A stretch of DNA of 64,000 nt from Stappia sp. ES.058 (GTDB lineage Bacteria > Pseudomonadota > Alphaproteobacteria > Rhizobiales > Stappiaceae). The position numbers were made by a program, and so were the translations under genes. The stretch lies in NCBI RefSeq assembly GCF_900105595.1, contig NZ_LT629784.1:1550001-1614000 (forward strand). Direction: 5' to 3'. The notes beneath the pieces were generated by a model. That model searched no databases and had not been told where the DNA came from. It saw nothing but the letters and a program-made list of their open reading frames with translations. Shown here one piece after another: positions 9,057 to 17,310 of the stretch. Positions within the stretch are counted from its first letter, which is position 1. Each line of letters starts with the position of its first letter.

Positions 9057-9989
9057 TCAGCCCTTGGCGGCCATGATCGCAAGCGACACGGTGATTACGC
9101 CGAGTGCGGTCGATACCAGGATCGCGGTTGAAAGACGCTGAACCAGCACCCCGTAACGCTCGGCGATAACGAAGACATTGCCTGCGATCGGCATGGCCGC
9201 GATGATCATCAGCAGTCCGGTCTGCATCGGCTCGAGGCCGAAGGCGCGTGCCAGGACGAAAACGAGCCCCGGATGGACAATGAGCTTGAGCGCGACAAGA
9301 AGCGCGATGGCGCGCCTGTCACCGCCAACCTGGCGCGCGGCAAGTGAAACGCCGAGCGAAAACAGCGCTGTCGCCCCGGCGGCATTGCCCAGGAAGACAA
9401 AAAAGCGATCGATGGGGGCGGCTAGCGTCAGCCCGGAGAGCGACAGTGCACCGCCCGCACCAATCGCCAGGATGAACGGATTGACCAGCACGCCGCGCGC
9501 CACCCCGGCAAGCATCCGCCGTGGTCCTCCGCTCTTGCCGGCGGACCACTCGAGCAGGCCGATGGAAAGCGGAATCAGCAGCACGAGGTCGATGGTGAGC
9601 GCCACGGCGAGCGACGGCGCGGCGATGTCGCCGAAGGCCGCCAGCATCAGGGGCAGGGCGAGAAAGCCGATATTGCCCACGGATGCCGCCTGACCGGCGA
9701 GCGCCATTTCCGCGAGCGGCGCGGAAAGGGCGATCCGCATCACGGCCATCGCAAGTCCGAAGGCGCACAGCCCGGCCAGCGCCCACACGACGACAGCGGG
9801 ACCGTCTAGCGCCGCGGCGATGTCCTGACGGCCCAGGGCGCGGATGATCAGGGCCGGCATGGCGAAATAGAAGACAAAGACATTCAGGCTGCGGACCGCC
9901 CCGTCCGGCATCCATCCCTTGCGCGCGGCCCAGAAACCGAGCGCAACCACGGCAAAGAACGGGCCGGTGAGGGAGAGCGTCAGCAGCAT
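9057..9989 (-). CDS. AEC family transporter
   Basis: This 310-residue integral membrane protein has about ten hydrophobic helices. The N-terminal FFAVVALGFWAARKG segment followed by FVFYFAMPALIIRAL is diagnostic of the auxin efflux carrier (AEC) family, as is the C-terminal ANVFVIAERYGV-like NVFVIAERY motif. Family members export auxin-like compounds, malonate or malate; the substrate here is unknown. It lies 82 bp upstream of the M3 peptidase on the same strand and diverges from the small gene at 10104. Confidence 0.9.
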   Translation of the reverse strand: MLLTLSLTGPFFAVVALGFWAARKGWMPDGAVRSLNVFVFYFAMPALIIRALGRQDIAAALDGPAVVVWALAGLCAFGLAMAVMRIALSAPLAEMALAGQAASVGNIGFLALPLMLAAFGDIAAPSLAVALTIDLVLLIPLSIGLLEWSAGKSGGPRRMLAGVARGVLVNPFILAIGAGGALSLSGLTLAAPIDRFFVFLGNAAGATALFSLGVSLAARQVGGDRRAIALLVALKLIVHPGLVFVLARAFGLEPMQTGLLMIIAAMPIAGNVFVIAERYGVLVQRLSTAILVSTALGVITVSLAIMAAKG

Positions 9990-10103
9990 GTCGGTCGGGT
10001 CCGGCGTTCGAGGCCCGCGCGTGCGGGCTGGGGCTCGCGATTCGTAAACTTCGAGGATCGATGGAAAACCAGCGTTAACACACTCGGGCCTAAACTTGGC
10101 GTC

Positions 10104-10439
10104 ATGTCGGCACTGATGACGTCAATCGCGGGCCTCAAGGGTGCGCAGGATCGCTTCGAAACCTCCGCGCGCCGGATCGCCGCCGCGGGGGCGGACGCCG
10201 GCAATCGCCTGAATGCGGCCGCCCCGGAAAACAACGGCGCGGCCGCTCCTTCAGGCGGTGCCACGGACCCGGTCCGCGGTGCGCGGCCGATCGGCTTCGC
10301 ACCGGACATGGCAGGCGCCATGGTCGACATGATGCAGGCGGAAAATGCCTTCAGCGCGAATGCCGCCGTCGCGGGCCGTATTTCCGACATGCAAAAAGCC
10401 TATCTCGACGTGCTCGGCAGCACCCGAAAGGGGCGTTGA
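10104..10439 (+). CDS. Small flagellar basal-body rod-like protein
   Basis: The protein has 111 residues. Its N-terminus (MTSIAGLKGAQDRFETSARRI) resembles the first helix of flagellar rod/hook proteins, which usually read GL-x-AAQ-x-RL-x-x-SANNIAN. Its C-terminus (MVDMMQAENAFSANAAV) resembles their terminal helix (M-x-EAQ-x-AY-x-AN-x-x-V). The middle is a low-complexity Ala/Gly/Pro linker. No flagellar gene is near, so it may be a divergent relative acting away from the main flagellar cluster. The canonical SANNIAN motif is not preserved, so function is tentative. It ends six bases from the convergent flavoprotein gene. Confidence 0.55.
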   Translation: MSALMTSIAGLKGAQDRFETSARRIAAAGADAGNRLNAAAPENNGAAAPSGGATDPVRGARPIGFAPDMAGAMVDMMQAENAFSANAAVAGRISDMQKAYLDVLGSTRKGR

Positions 10440-10445
10440 GCGGCC

Positions 10446-11054
10446 TCACGGCGCAAGCCAGCAGCCTGTCCAGTGCGTCCCGTCGCGCTCAAACCGGGCG
10501 CGCGCGTGACCTCTGGCCGCGAGATAGAGCCACTCCATTGTCGTGATCTCCGCCATCAGCACCGCAAAATTCGACCGCCCCTCGTCGATCCGTGCCGTGT
10601 CGGGAACGACGGCGCCGGGAGCGGGGATTTCGGTGCCCGGCGCGGTTTCGGTCTGATAGCAGGCGCGGCTCATCGGCCGGGTCTGCGCCCAGGCACGCTC
10701 GACCGTTTCACCGTCGTCGAGCAACGTCATGTCGCACGCCAATCTGAGCTGAATTTTGCAATTTGAATCGTAGATTTCACAAAATCCGAGCGGATTTTGT
10801 GAAAGTTGATAGGCCTTTCCGGTCCTTTTGTCGGTGTGGAAGCGCAGCCGCAGCGGTGCGTTATCCACGCCCCTGAGAACCATCGTGCGCACATCCGGTG
10901 CGCCCTGCGGGGTCACTGTCGCGACCGCTGGCGTATGAAATGCCGAATGCCGGTTGCGTGCCCCGTCGCGGAGCCTGTGCAGGATCTCGTCAAGCGTCAG
11001 GTCCAGATCATCATAGAAGGCTGGAAGGGGCGGTTTTTCGACGGTGAACGACAT
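10446..11054 (-). CDS. PNPOx-like FMN-binding protein (Alr4036 type)
   Basis: This 202-residue protein has the split-barrel flavin fold of pyridoxamine 5'-phosphate oxidases. Visible features are the first strands VATVTPQGAPDVRTMVLRGVD, a DKRTGKAYQLSQNP phosphate-binding segment, and a C-terminal W-x-WL-x-P-like end (GTHWTGCWLAP). The C-terminal R-x-H substrate motif of true PdxH is absent, so it is more likely a member of the FMN-binding Alr4036-like group than the biosynthetic oxidase. Substrate unknown. Confidence 0.82.
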   Translation of the reverse strand: MSFTVEKPPLPAFYDDLDLTLDEILHRLRDGARNRHSAFHTPAVATVTPQGAPDVRTMVLRGVDNAPLRLRFHTDKRTGKAYQLSQNPLGFCEIYDSNCKIQLRLACDMTLLDDGETVERAWAQTRPMSRACYQTETAPGTEIPAPGAVVPDTARIDEGRSNFAVLMAEITTMEWLYLAARGHARARFERDGTHWTGCWLAP

Positions 11055-11162
11055 GTCAGCCCTTTGATCTGCGGATGACCTGGATCGAGCGCGAATGCAG
11101 CGCTTCTGAACAAGTCATGGGGCAGGTCGAAAGCGACGGCAAGGACCGCAGAGCAATGCCGG

Positions 11163-11211
11163 AAAAACGAACGCCCACCGGAGGGAGGAGAACCGGTGGG
11201 CGTCGTTTTTT
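11163..11211. terminator. Strong intrinsic terminator ending sRNA cluster 2
   Basis: An 11-bp perfect stem (11171-11181 with 11193-11203) is flanked by an A-run at 11163-11167 and a T-run at 11206-11211, so it can terminate in both directions. The loop contains the GGGAGGAG complement of the anti-SD motif. Confidence 0.8.
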
Positions 11212-11286
11212 ACGTCTGACCGGCGTTGGGAGGAAAACCGCCGGTCGGATCAGGTTCAAGGCGCTGGGAGGAGGTGCGCCCGAACC
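11163..11286 (-). ncRNA. CcsR/cuckoo-type sRNA cluster 2 (three anti-SD hairpins, intrinsic terminator)
   Basis: Read on the minus strand this stretch forms three consecutive hairpins whose loops carry a CCTCCC core. Stems are 11260-11264 with 11276-11280 (loop ACCTCCTCCCA, lower stem 11253-11257 with 11282-11286), 11218-11225 with 11239-11246 (loop GTTTTCCTCCCAA), and 11171-11181 with 11193-11203 (loop TTCTCCTCCCT). The last is an 11-bp GC stem followed by a T-run and doubles as a terminator. CCTCCTCCC is complementary to Shine-Dalgarno sequences. Tandem hairpins of this kind next to DUF1127 genes are the hallmark of the cuckoo (alpha-r14)/CcsR sRNAs. They act in stress responses in Rhodobacter and rhizobia. 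A terminator separates this cluster from the DUF1127 gene at 11500, so it may have its own promoter at 11378-11405. Confidence 0.75.
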
Positions 11287-11377
11287 CAATAAGCCTGATA
11301 TGGGCCACTCGTGCGAAGATTTCCAGCGCAGTTCCTGCATAGCTGACCCGCGACAAACGGGTAACGTTGCGCATCTT

Positions 11378-11405
11378 CTTATGTTGCGCCGCAATATTCA
11401 TCAAG
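11378..11405 (-). promoter_or_regulatory. Putative promoter of sRNA cluster 2
   Basis: On the minus strand a CTTGAT box is followed 17 bases later by ATAAGA, with TATTGCGGCGCAAC between them. A very similar arrangement (CTTG, then TATTGCG, then GCACAATAT) lies upstream of the DUF1127 gene at 11991. The core TGCGGCGCAACATA also recurs at 11696-11709. In Rhodobacter related sRNA/DUF1127 units are RpoH-dependent; whether that holds here is inference. Confidence 0.4.
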
Positions 11406-11421
11406 TGACTAAAAAATATAC

Positions 11422-11460
11422 AAAAAAGCGCCGCCCGGATGGCCGGACGGCGCTTTTTTT
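11422..11460. terminator. Bidirectional intrinsic terminator
   Basis: AAAAAAGCGCCG...CCGG and CCGG-A-CGGCGCTTTTTTT form a long GC-rich stem with A- and T-tracts on both sides. On the minus strand it lies 40 bp after the DUF1127 stop at 11500 and should terminate that transcript. Confidence 0.85.
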
Positions 11461-11499
11461 GACGTATTCATCAAGCGCCGCTAAGCGGGCCGCGCCAGA

Positions 11500-11649
11500 T
11501 TAACGCATGTTGCTGCGGGCGATGAAATCGATGTCGCCACGACCGATGCCGAGGTCGTTCAGTTCACGGTTCGAGAGCCGCGACAGTTCGTCATGCGTGC
11601 GGCGGTACTTCTGCCAAGAATGATACTTGCGTACGAGATTATCGAGCAT
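11500..11649 (-). CDS. DUF1127 small protein (copy b)
   Basis: The protein has 49 residues, starting MLDNLVRKYHSWQKYRR. It has the DUF1127 signature: an aromatic/basic N-terminal helix followed by LSRLSNRELNDLGIGRGDI. GGAG precedes the ATG at 11649. DUF1127 proteins are small arginine-rich, RNA-associated proteins; in Rhodobacter the member CcaF1 lies next to CcsR sRNAs and influences RNA turnover, and in Agrobacterium members affect phosphate and sRNA metabolism. This copy is about 60% identical by eye to the copy at 11991 and is followed by a terminator and then by an sRNA hairpin cluster. Confidence 0.9.
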   Translation of the reverse strand: MLDNLVRKYHSWQKYRRTHDELSRLSNRELNDLGIGRGDIDFIARSNMR

Positions 11650-11695
11650 GGGAAACTCCGTCGTCGAGATTTGGATCGTGGCGCGACGGGCGACG

Positions 11696-11709
11696 TATGT
11701 TGCGCCGCA
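11696..11709 (-). promoter_or_regulatory. Repeated element TGCGGCGCAACATA upstream of DUF1127 copy b
   Basis: This 14-base element on the minus strand is identical to one inside the putative promoter at 11378-11405. It lies 47 bp before the ATG at 11649, which suits a promoter or activator site. No clear -35 box accompanies it here. Confidence 0.35.
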
Positions 11710-11867
11710 GCACGCCTTGCTGAGTCTGATATGGGGTGGGTCCGCCTGTTCGGAATGCGCTTGTTCGGCATGCCGGGCATGCAATGTGTGCAAGGCGACA
11801 TGCGGGCGTCCACAGGGTGCGGCCGCTCGCGGGAAAAAACGCTTCAGGGACCCGAAAGAAATGCGAT

Positions 11868-11979
11868 CGCCCGCCGGAGGGAGGAGGACCGGCGGGCGAC
11901 GCAAGGGTCGGACGGGATTGGGAGGAGGAGGTCCCGCCCGAACACGACAAAGAGACAGGGGAGGAGGTCTATCTCTTTG
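11868..11979 (-). ncRNA. CcsR/cuckoo-type sRNA cluster 1 (three anti-SD hairpins)
   Basis: This cluster begins 11 bp after the stop of DUF1127 copy a, on the same strand. Three hairpins follow each other. Stem 11948-11955 with 11972-11979 has loop CAGGGGAGGAGGTCTA on the plus strand. Stem 11913-11918 with 11931-11936 has loop TGGGAGGAGGAG. Stem 11868-11877 with 11889-11898 (ten perfect GC-rich pairs) has loop AGGGAGGAGGA. Each loop therefore reads CCTCCTCCC in the transcript. The layout DUF1127 gene followed directly by CCTCCTCCC hairpins matches the Rhodobacter ccaF1-ccsR unit, where the sRNAs are processed from the 3' UTR. A T-run in the minus strand at about 11833-11838 may mark the 3' end. 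Confidence 0.75.
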
Positions 11980-11990
11980 ATCGTGAGGGA

Positions 11991-12140
11991 TTACCGGCTG
12001 GCGCGACGAGCGACCTGGGAGATGTCGGCGCGGGCGATTCCGAGATCGTCGAGTTCGCGCGTGGTGAGACGCGACAGCTCGGAAACGGTGTTCTGATAGG
12101 TCCGCCAGTTGCGGTACGTGCGTGCAAGTGAATCAAACAT
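11991..12140 (-). CDS. DUF1127 small protein (copy a)
   Basis: The protein has 49 residues, MFDSLARTYRNWRTYQNT at the start and then LSRLTTRELDDLGIARADI. The two DUF1127 copies have the same length and align end to end. GAGG lies seven bases before the ATG at 12140. It is too short for many gene finders but the pattern and ribosome site are clear. Three anti-Shine-Dalgarno hairpins follow its stop on the same strand, so protein and sRNAs probably come from one transcript. Confidence 0.9.
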   Translation of the reverse strand: MFDSLARTYRNWRTYQNTVSELSRLTTRELDDLGIARADISQVARRASR

Positions 12141-12260
12141 GTTGGCCTCGATGGGGTGGTGAGCAGGCGCCCGGCTGTGCCGTTGGCGCCGCCCGAATTC
12201 GATGACCCTGAAGTAGTTTTTTCACTCGATGAAAAAAAGTGCATTGTTTGCATGGCAGGC

Positions 12261-12290
12261 GTGCATATTGTGCATCGCAATATCCGCAAG
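12261..12290 (-). promoter_or_regulatory. Putative promoter of DUF1127 copy a and sRNA cluster 1
   Basis: The minus strand has CTTGCG, then TATTGCGATGCACA, then ATATGC, 120-150 bp before the ATG at 12140. The CTTG and TATTGCG elements match the putative promoter at 11378-11405. Two further inverted TGCAT/ATGCA elements occur around 12250-12275. Confidence 0.4.
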
Positions 12291-12415
12291 CGACGCCGAC
12301 CGGCGCAATCCGCATTCCGGCCTGAAGCCCGGCCTGACCGGAAATGCCGAAGCCCCGCCACTACCGGTGGTCCGGTCCGCCGTATGCATGTTGGGCCCGG
12401 CGGTTCCGGTCTGCA

Positions 12416-15382
12416 CTATTCCGCCGCACTCAGGCGGTGCGCGGGGCGACGCTCCAGGACGTCGCGCAGGAATTGCCCGGTGTAGCTTTGCGGGGTCTCG
12501 ACAATGGCTTCCGGCGGGCCTTCGGCAACGATCATGCCGCCGCCGTCACCACCCTCCGGGCCGAGATCGACGATCCAGTCGGCCGTCTTGATGACCTCGA
12601 GATTGTGCTCGATCACCAGGACGGTGTTTCCCTGGTCCGCCAGTTCGTGCAGCACCTCCAGCAGTTTGGCGACATCGTGGAAATGCAGTCCGGTTGTCGG
12701 CTCGTCGAGAATGTAGAGCGTGCGCCCGGTTGCGCGTTTGGCGAGCTCCTTCGCGAGCTTCACGCGCTGCGCTTCGCCGCCCGACAGGGTCGTCGCCTGC
12801 TGCCCGACCTTGATATAGCCAAGGCCGACGCGGGCGAGCGTCTCGAGTTTGTCGCGCACCGACGGCACGGCGGAGAAGAAGCGCGCGCCTTCCTCCACCG
12901 TCATGTCAAGGACGTCGGCGATGGATCTGCCCTTGAACTCGACCTCCAGCGTTTCGCGATTGTAACGCTTGCCCTTGCAAACGTCGCAGGTGACATAGAC
13001 GTCCGGCAGGAAGTGCATCTCGATCTTGATGACGCCGTCGCCCTGGCAAGCCTCGCAGCGCCCGCCCTTGACGTTGAACGAGAAGCGCCCCGGCGCGTAG
13101 CCGCGCGTCTTCGCTTCCGGCAGACCGGCGAACCATTCGCGGATCGGCGTGAAGGCGCCGGTGTAGGTGGCCGGATTGGAGCGCGGCGTGCGTCCGATCG
13201 GCGACTGGTCGATGTCGATCACCTTGTCGAGAAACTCCAGCCCCTCGATGTGGTCGTGCGGTGCCGGATTGTCGCGTGCACCGTTCAGCCGGCGTGCGGC
13301 CGCCTTGTAGAGCGTGTCGATCAGGAAGGTCGACTTGCCGCCGCCCGAAACGCCGGTGATGCACGTGAAGGTGCCAAGCGGGATGTCGGCCGTCACGTCC
13401 TTGAGATTGTTGCCGCGCGCGCCGGAAACGCGGATGCGGCGGGTTTTGGAGATCGGGCGTCGCTCCGACGGCATCGGAATGTCCATCTTGCCGGACAGAT
13501 ATTGCCCGGTGAGCGAGGCGTCGGAGGCGAGAATGTCGGCGGGTGTGCCTTGCGCAATGATCTCGCCGCCGTGAATGCCGGCGCCCGGGCCGATGTCGAC
13601 CACATGATCGGCGGTCAGGATCGCGTCCTCGTCGTGCTCGACGACGATCACCGTATTTCCGAGATCGCGCAGATGCTTGAGCGTGTCGAGCAGACGCGCG
13701 TTGTCACGCTGATGCAGGCCGATGGACGGCTCATCGAGCACATAGAGCACGCCTGTCAGACCCGACCCTATCTGCGAGGCGAGGCGGATGCGCTGGCTCT
13801 CGCCACCCGACAGCGTGCCGGAATTGCGCGACAGCGACAGATAGTCCAGCCCGACATCATTGAGGAACTTCAGACGTTCCCGGATTTCCTTGAGGATACG
13901 CACGGCAATCGTCGCCTGCTTGTCAGTGAGCTTTTCGGGCAGCGCCTCGAACCAGTCACCCGCCTCGCGGATCGAAAGCTTCGCGATGTCGCCGATGTGC
14001 CGCTCGCCGATGCGCACCGCAAGCGCTTCCGGCTTCAGCCGGTTGCCGTTACACGCCGGACAGGGGCGGTCGGACTGGTAGCGCGACAGTTCCTCGCGGA
14101 CCCATTCGGAATCGGTCTCGCGCCAGCGCCGCTCGATGTTGCCGACGACGCCCTCGAAGGTCTTGGCCGTACGGTAGCTGCGCACACCATCGTCATAGAC
14201 GAATTCGATCTTCTCCCGGCCCGAGCCGAAGAGGATCGTGTTCCGGACCTCATCTGGCAACTCCGCCCAAGGCGTTGTCATGGAGGCCTTGAAATGGCGG
14301 GAAATCGCCTCCAGCGTTTGCGCGTAATACGGCGAGGTCGAGCCGGTTTTTGCCCAGGGCAGCACCGCGCCCTGGCGCAGGCTGAGCGTCTGGTCCGGCA
14401 CGACCAGTTCCGGTTCGAACGCCAGCGTCGAGCCAAGGCCGTCGCAGGTCGGGCAGGCGCCAAACGGATTGTTGAAGGAAAACAGCCGCGGCTCGATCTC
14501 CGAGATCGTGAATCCGGAGACGGGACAGGCGAATTTCTGCGAAAACACGACACGCTCGTGCGTCTCGTTGCGGTTTTGCAGCACGGCGTCGCCCGCCGGC
14601 TCCGGCAGCGGCTTGTCGGCGAGTTCGGCGATGGCGATGCCGTCGGCCAGCCCAAGCGCAGTCTCCAGTGAATCCGCCAGCCGGCCGCCGATGTCATCAC
14701 GAACCACGATCCGGTCGACGACGACGTCAATGTCGTGCTTCAGCTTCTTGTCGAGCGGCGGAGCATCGGGGATTTCATGGAATTCGCCGTCGATCTTGAC
14801 GCGCTGAAACCCCTTTTTCATCAGTTCGGCAAGCTCTTTGCGGTATTCGCCCTTGCGTCCGCGCACGATGGGCGCCAGCAGGTAGAGCCGCGTGCCGTCC
14901 TCAAGCGCAAGCACCCGGTCGACCATCTGCGACACCGTCTGGCTCTCGATCGGGAGGCCTGTTGCCGGTGAATACGGCACGCCGATACGCGCGAACAGCA
15001 GGCGCAGGTAATCGTAGATTTCCGTTACAGTGCCGACCGTGGAGCGCGGATTCTTCGACGTGGTCTTCTGCTCGATGGAAATCGCCGGAGAGAGGCCGTC
15101 GATCTGGTCGACGTCCGGCTTCTGCATCATCTCCAGAAACTGGCGGGCGTAGGCCGAAAGGCTCTCGACGTACCGGCGCTGCCCCTCCGCGTAGATCGTG
15201 TCGAAGGCAAGCGACGACTTGCCCGAGCCGGACAGGCCGGTCATGACAATCAGCTTGTCGCGGGGCAGCTCCACATCAACGTTTTTCAGATTGTGCTCGC
15301 GCGCGCCCCTGACGGTGATCAGGCGCCGGTCGACCGGCGGCGGCGTGAGGGAGGTCGGGGCGGACGAACGCTTCTTGGCCAT
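12416..15382 (-). CDS. uvrA: Excinuclease ABC subunit A
   Basis: UvrA is the damage-recognition ATPase of nucleotide excision repair and loads UvrB at lesions. The 988-residue length is normal. There are two ABC modules: Walker [10 protein letters not shown] near residue 50 and GVSGGGKST near residue 680. Two signature motifs are seen (LSGGESQR and LSGGEAQR). Zinc fingers are visible as CPVSGF...CPTCDG in the first module and CEACQGDG...CDVCKG in the second. The gene diverges from ssb, and the shared upstream region contains two GAAC-N7-GAAC SOS boxes, so LexA control is expected. Confidence 0.98.
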   Translation of the reverse strand: MAKKRSSAPTSLTPPPVDRRLITVRGAREHNLKNVDVELPRDKLIVMTGLSGSGKSSLAFDTIYAEGQRRYVESLSAYARQFLEMMQKPDVDQIDGLSPAISIEQKTTSKNPRSTVGTVTEIYDYLRLLFARIGVPYSPATGLPIESQTVSQMVDRVLALEDGTRLYLLAPIVRGRKGEYRKELAELMKKGFQRVKIDGEFHEIPDAPPLDKKLKHDIDVVVDRIVVRDDIGGRLADSLETALGLADGIAIAELADKPLPEPAGDAVLQNRNETHERVVFSQKFACPVSGFTISEIEPRLFSFNNPFGACPTCDGLGSTLAFEPELVVPDQTLSLRQGAVLPWAKTGSTSPYYAQTLEAISRHFKASMTTPWAELPDEVRNTILFGSGREKIEFVYDDGVRSYRTAKTFEGVVGNIERRWRETDSEWVREELSRYQSDRPCPACNGNRLKPEALAVRIGERHIGDIAKLSIREAGDWFEALPEKLTDKQATIAVRILKEIRERLKFLNDVGLDYLSLSRNSGTLSGGESQRIRLASQIGSGLTGVLYVLDEPSIGLHQRDNARLLDTLKHLRDLGNTVIVVEHDEDAILTADHVVDIGPGAGIHGGEIIAQGTPADILASDASLTGQYLSGKMDIPMPSERRPISKTRRIRVSGARGNNLKDVTADIPLGTFTCITGVSGGGKSTFLIDTLYKAAARRLNGARDNPAPHDHIEGLEFLDKVIDIDQSPIGRTPRSNPATYTGAFTPIREWFAGLPEAKTRGYAPGRFSFNVKGGRCEACQGDGVIKIEMHFLPDVYVTCDVCKGKRYNRETLEVEFKGRSIADVLDMTVEEGARFFSAVPSVRDKLETLARVGLGYIKVGQQATTLSGGEAQRVKLAKELAKRATGRTLYILDEPTTGLHFHDVAKLLEVLHELADQGNTVLVIEHNLEVIKTADWIVDLGPEGGDGGGMIVAEGPPEAIVETPQSYTGQFLRDVLERRPAHRLSAAE

Positions 15383-15534
15383 GGATAGGTCCCTGGTGGC
15401 AATACCGATTGCGGATGTGTCGCGGCGGGCGCGAGCAGTCTTGCGACGGCAGATCCCGTCCCCGGTCGTGGGGCGCGTGGAACGCCGATCTTACTGGAAT
15501 GAACTTACGCGGGCGGGAGCGAACCCGATTGCGT

Positions 15535-15549
15535 GAACATAAAAGGAAC
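15535..15549. promoter_or_regulatory. LexA SOS box (uvrA side)
   Basis: GAAC-ATAAAAG-GAAC matches the alphaproteobacterial LexA site GTTC-N7-GTTC read from the other strand. It lies 153 bp upstream of the uvrA ATG. Confidence 0.85.
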
Positions 15550-15675
15550 ATGCCCCGACGCGCAAGCCCGGCGCCGGCCGACGTCGCGCCATGTCGCACC
15601 GCACTCATTTGGGGCTTTTAACCGGACTTGCCAGAGAATCCATATTTTCACGCTTGTTTCGGTCCGTCGAATGTG

Positions 15676-15690
15676 GAACGAATACGGAAC
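15676..15690. promoter_or_regulatory. LexA SOS box (ssb side)
   Basis: GAAC-GAATACG-GAAC is a second exact match to the GAAC-N7-GAAC consensus, 118 bp upstream of the ssb start. Two exact sites between two DNA-repair genes make chance unlikely. Confidence 0.85.
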
Positions 15691-15807
15691 ATTGGCCGGA
15701 AATGGCCTTGCGATTGTGGAAAAGACGCAGATTGGCCCGGCATGGCCGAGCGCATGCGCCTATGGTCGTGGCCAACAATCAGACAGCAATGAGTTGAGGA
15801 GACGAGG

Positions 15808-16356
15808 ATGTCGGGAAGCGTCAACAAGGTAATCCTGGTCGGCAATCTGGGCGCCGATCCGGAAGTCCGGCGGATGCAGGACGGACGCCCTGTCGTCAAC
15901 CTGCGCCTGGCGACCTCCGAGACCTGGCGCGACAAGAACTCCGGCGAGCGCCGCGAGCGCACGGAATGGCACCGCGTCGTGATTTTCAGCGAGGGGCTCG
16001 CCAAGGTCGCGGAAAACTATCTGCGCAAAGGCTCGAAGATCTATGTCGAAGGCCAGTTGCAAACCCGCAAGTGGCAGGACCAGTCCGGTCAGGACCGCTA
16101 TAGCACCGAGGTTGTGCTCCAGGGCTTCAACGCCACGTTGACCATGCTCGACGGGCGCGGTGAAGGCGGTGGCGGTGGCGGCCGCTCCGGCGGCGGCGGT
16201 TACGTCGAACAGGGCGGCGGCGGCGGCTACGACCAGGGTGGCGGCTACGATCAGGGCGGACCGTCCGGTGGCGGGTCGTCCTCCGGCGGTGGCGGGCAGC
16301 GCGGCGGCTTCGGCGGCGGCGGTGCAGGCGACATGGACGATGAAATTCCGTTCTGA
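15808..16356 (+). CDS. ssb: Single-stranded DNA-binding protein
   Basis: The protein has 182 residues. Residues 1-112 form the OB fold, with [17 protein letters not shown] at the start and the [18 protein letters not shown] strand. Residues 115-172 are a very glycine-rich linker with short YDQGG repeats. The C-terminal acidic tip DMDDEIPF recruits repair and replication partners. It tetramerises on single-stranded DNA. The start follows GAGGAGACGAGG. The stop overlaps the beginning of the mug frame. Confidence 0.97.
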   Translation: MSGSVNKVILVGNLGADPEVRRMQDGRPVVNLRLATSETWRDKNSGERRERTEWHRVVIFSEGLAKVAENYLRKGSKIYVEGQLQTRKWQDQSGQDRYSTEVVLQGFNATLTMLDGRGEGGGGGGRSGGGGYVEQGGGGGYDQGGGYDQGGPSGGGSSSGGGGQRGGFGGGGAGDMDDEIPF

Positions 16357-16903
16357 CGGCGGGGGCGCGCAATTGCGATCATGCGCGCCGTCCGGTCATC
16401 CCACGGTGTTGCCCGATATATTGCCGCCGGGACTGGACATTGTGTTCTGCGGAACCGGCGCGGGACGGCGATCCGCCGAGATCGGGGCCTACTACGCCGG
16501 GCCGGGCAACCGGTTCTGGTGGGCGTTGGCCGAGACAGGCCTGACGCCGGGCCAACTGTCACCGATCGCGTTCCGTGATTTGCCTGCCTTCGGCATCGGC
16601 CTGACCGACATCGCGAAGCAGCATGTCGGGCCGGATGCGGAACTGATTTCGGGAGCCGCGGATGCCAAGGCTCTGACGGTCAAGATCGCGGACGCGGCGC
16701 CCCGGTTTCTGGCCTTCACGAGCAAGCGGGCCGCAAGCCTCTGGCTTAATTGCCCAACGGTGCGAATCTTCTACGGCGTGCAGGGCGAAACGGTCGGGTC
16801 CACCCGGATCCATGTTCTGCCGTCGCCTTCGGGGGCGGCTCGCGGCCACTGGTCGCTTGATCCATGGGCGACGCTCGCGCGGGAAAAGTGGAGATCGTCA
16901 TGA
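16340..16903 (+). CDS. mug: G/U(T) mismatch-specific uracil/thymine DNA glycosylase
   Basis: This member of the Mug/TDG branch of the uracil-DNA glycosylase superfamily would excise uracil or thymine mispaired with guanine. The signature runs [13 protein letters not shown] followed by [14 protein letters not shown]. The second motif is seen as [13 protein letters not shown] near the C-terminus. The usual catalytic-loop Asn of E. coli Mug (GINPG) is replaced, the loop reading GTGAG. The start is uncertain: ATG at 16340 overlaps ssb by 17 bases, and later GTG/TTG codons up to 16406 are possible. Adjacent ssb and uvrA make this a small DNA-repair cluster. Confidence 0.85.
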   Translation: MKFRSDGGGAQLRSCAPSGHPTVLPDILPPGLDIVFCGTGAGRRSAEIGAYYAGPGNRFWWALAETGLTPGQLSPIAFRDLPAFGIGLTDIAKQHVGPDAELISGAADAKALTVKIADAAPRFLAFTSKRAASLWLNCPTVRIFYGVQGETVGSTRIHVLPSPSGAARGHWSLDPWATLAREKWRSS

Positions 16904-17298
16904 CGCTCGCGCCTTTGCTGAGCGCCTCGCCCGTCATCCAGCTGCATGCCGTTGCAGCCCTGATTGCAATGGCTTTGACGCCCCTTCAGCTTGCGCGCGG
17001 GAAGGGCACGGCAGCCCACAGGATCCTTGGCTATGGCTGGGTGACAGCGATGGGAACCGTCGCGGTTTCGTCGTTCTGGATCCACACGATGCCCATGCTC
17101 GGACCCTTCAGCGTTATTCACCTGTTGTCTGTCTGGGTGATCGCGATGCTGCCCGTTGCCGTCCTGTCCGCCCGCAAGGGGCAGATCCGGCGGCATCGAA
17201 ACGCCATGATCTCTTTCGTCATCGGCGCGCTCGGGATTGCCGGAGCCTTCACGCTCCTTCCGGGTCGCATCATGCATCAGGTGCTGTTCGGTCTGTGA
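16900..17298 (+). CDS. DUF2306 family membrane protein
   Basis: This 132-residue protein has four hydrophobic helices and conserved polar residues of the DUF2306 family (QLHAVAALIAM, then HRILGYGWV, then RRHRNAMISFVIGALGIAG). The function of the family is unknown. I take the ATG at 16900, which overlaps the mug stop as ATGA and has GGAG upstream, rather than the ATG at 16864. Confidence 0.8.
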   Translation: MTLAPLLSASPVIQLHAVAALIAMALTPLQLARGKGTAAHRILGYGWVTAMGTVAVSSFWIHTMPMLGPFSVIHLLSVWVIAMLPVAVLSARKGQIRRHRNAMISFVIGALGIAGAFTLLPGRIMHQVLFGL

Positions 17299-17310
17299 TC
17301 CGCCGCCGCT

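Larger units (their letters stand above)
15383..15807. other. Divergent uvrA-ssb intergenic region
   Basis: No gene is visible in these 425 bases. The region holds two SOS boxes at 15535-15549 and 15676-15690, one nearer each gene, and an inverted repeat GGCC-GGAAAT-GGCC just before 15712. Confidence 0.7.

Noticed and set aside
12344..14671. A 775-codon open frame opposite uvrA
   Set aside because: It lies wholly antisense to a highly conserved uvrA gene; its translation has the His/Arg/Asp-rich composition typical of antisense frames in GC-rich DNA and no domain pattern.
15412..15534. Further GAAC elements before 15535 as a third SOS box
   Set aside because: GAAC at 15501 and 15521 are separated by 16 bases, not seven, so they do not fit the LexA spacing.
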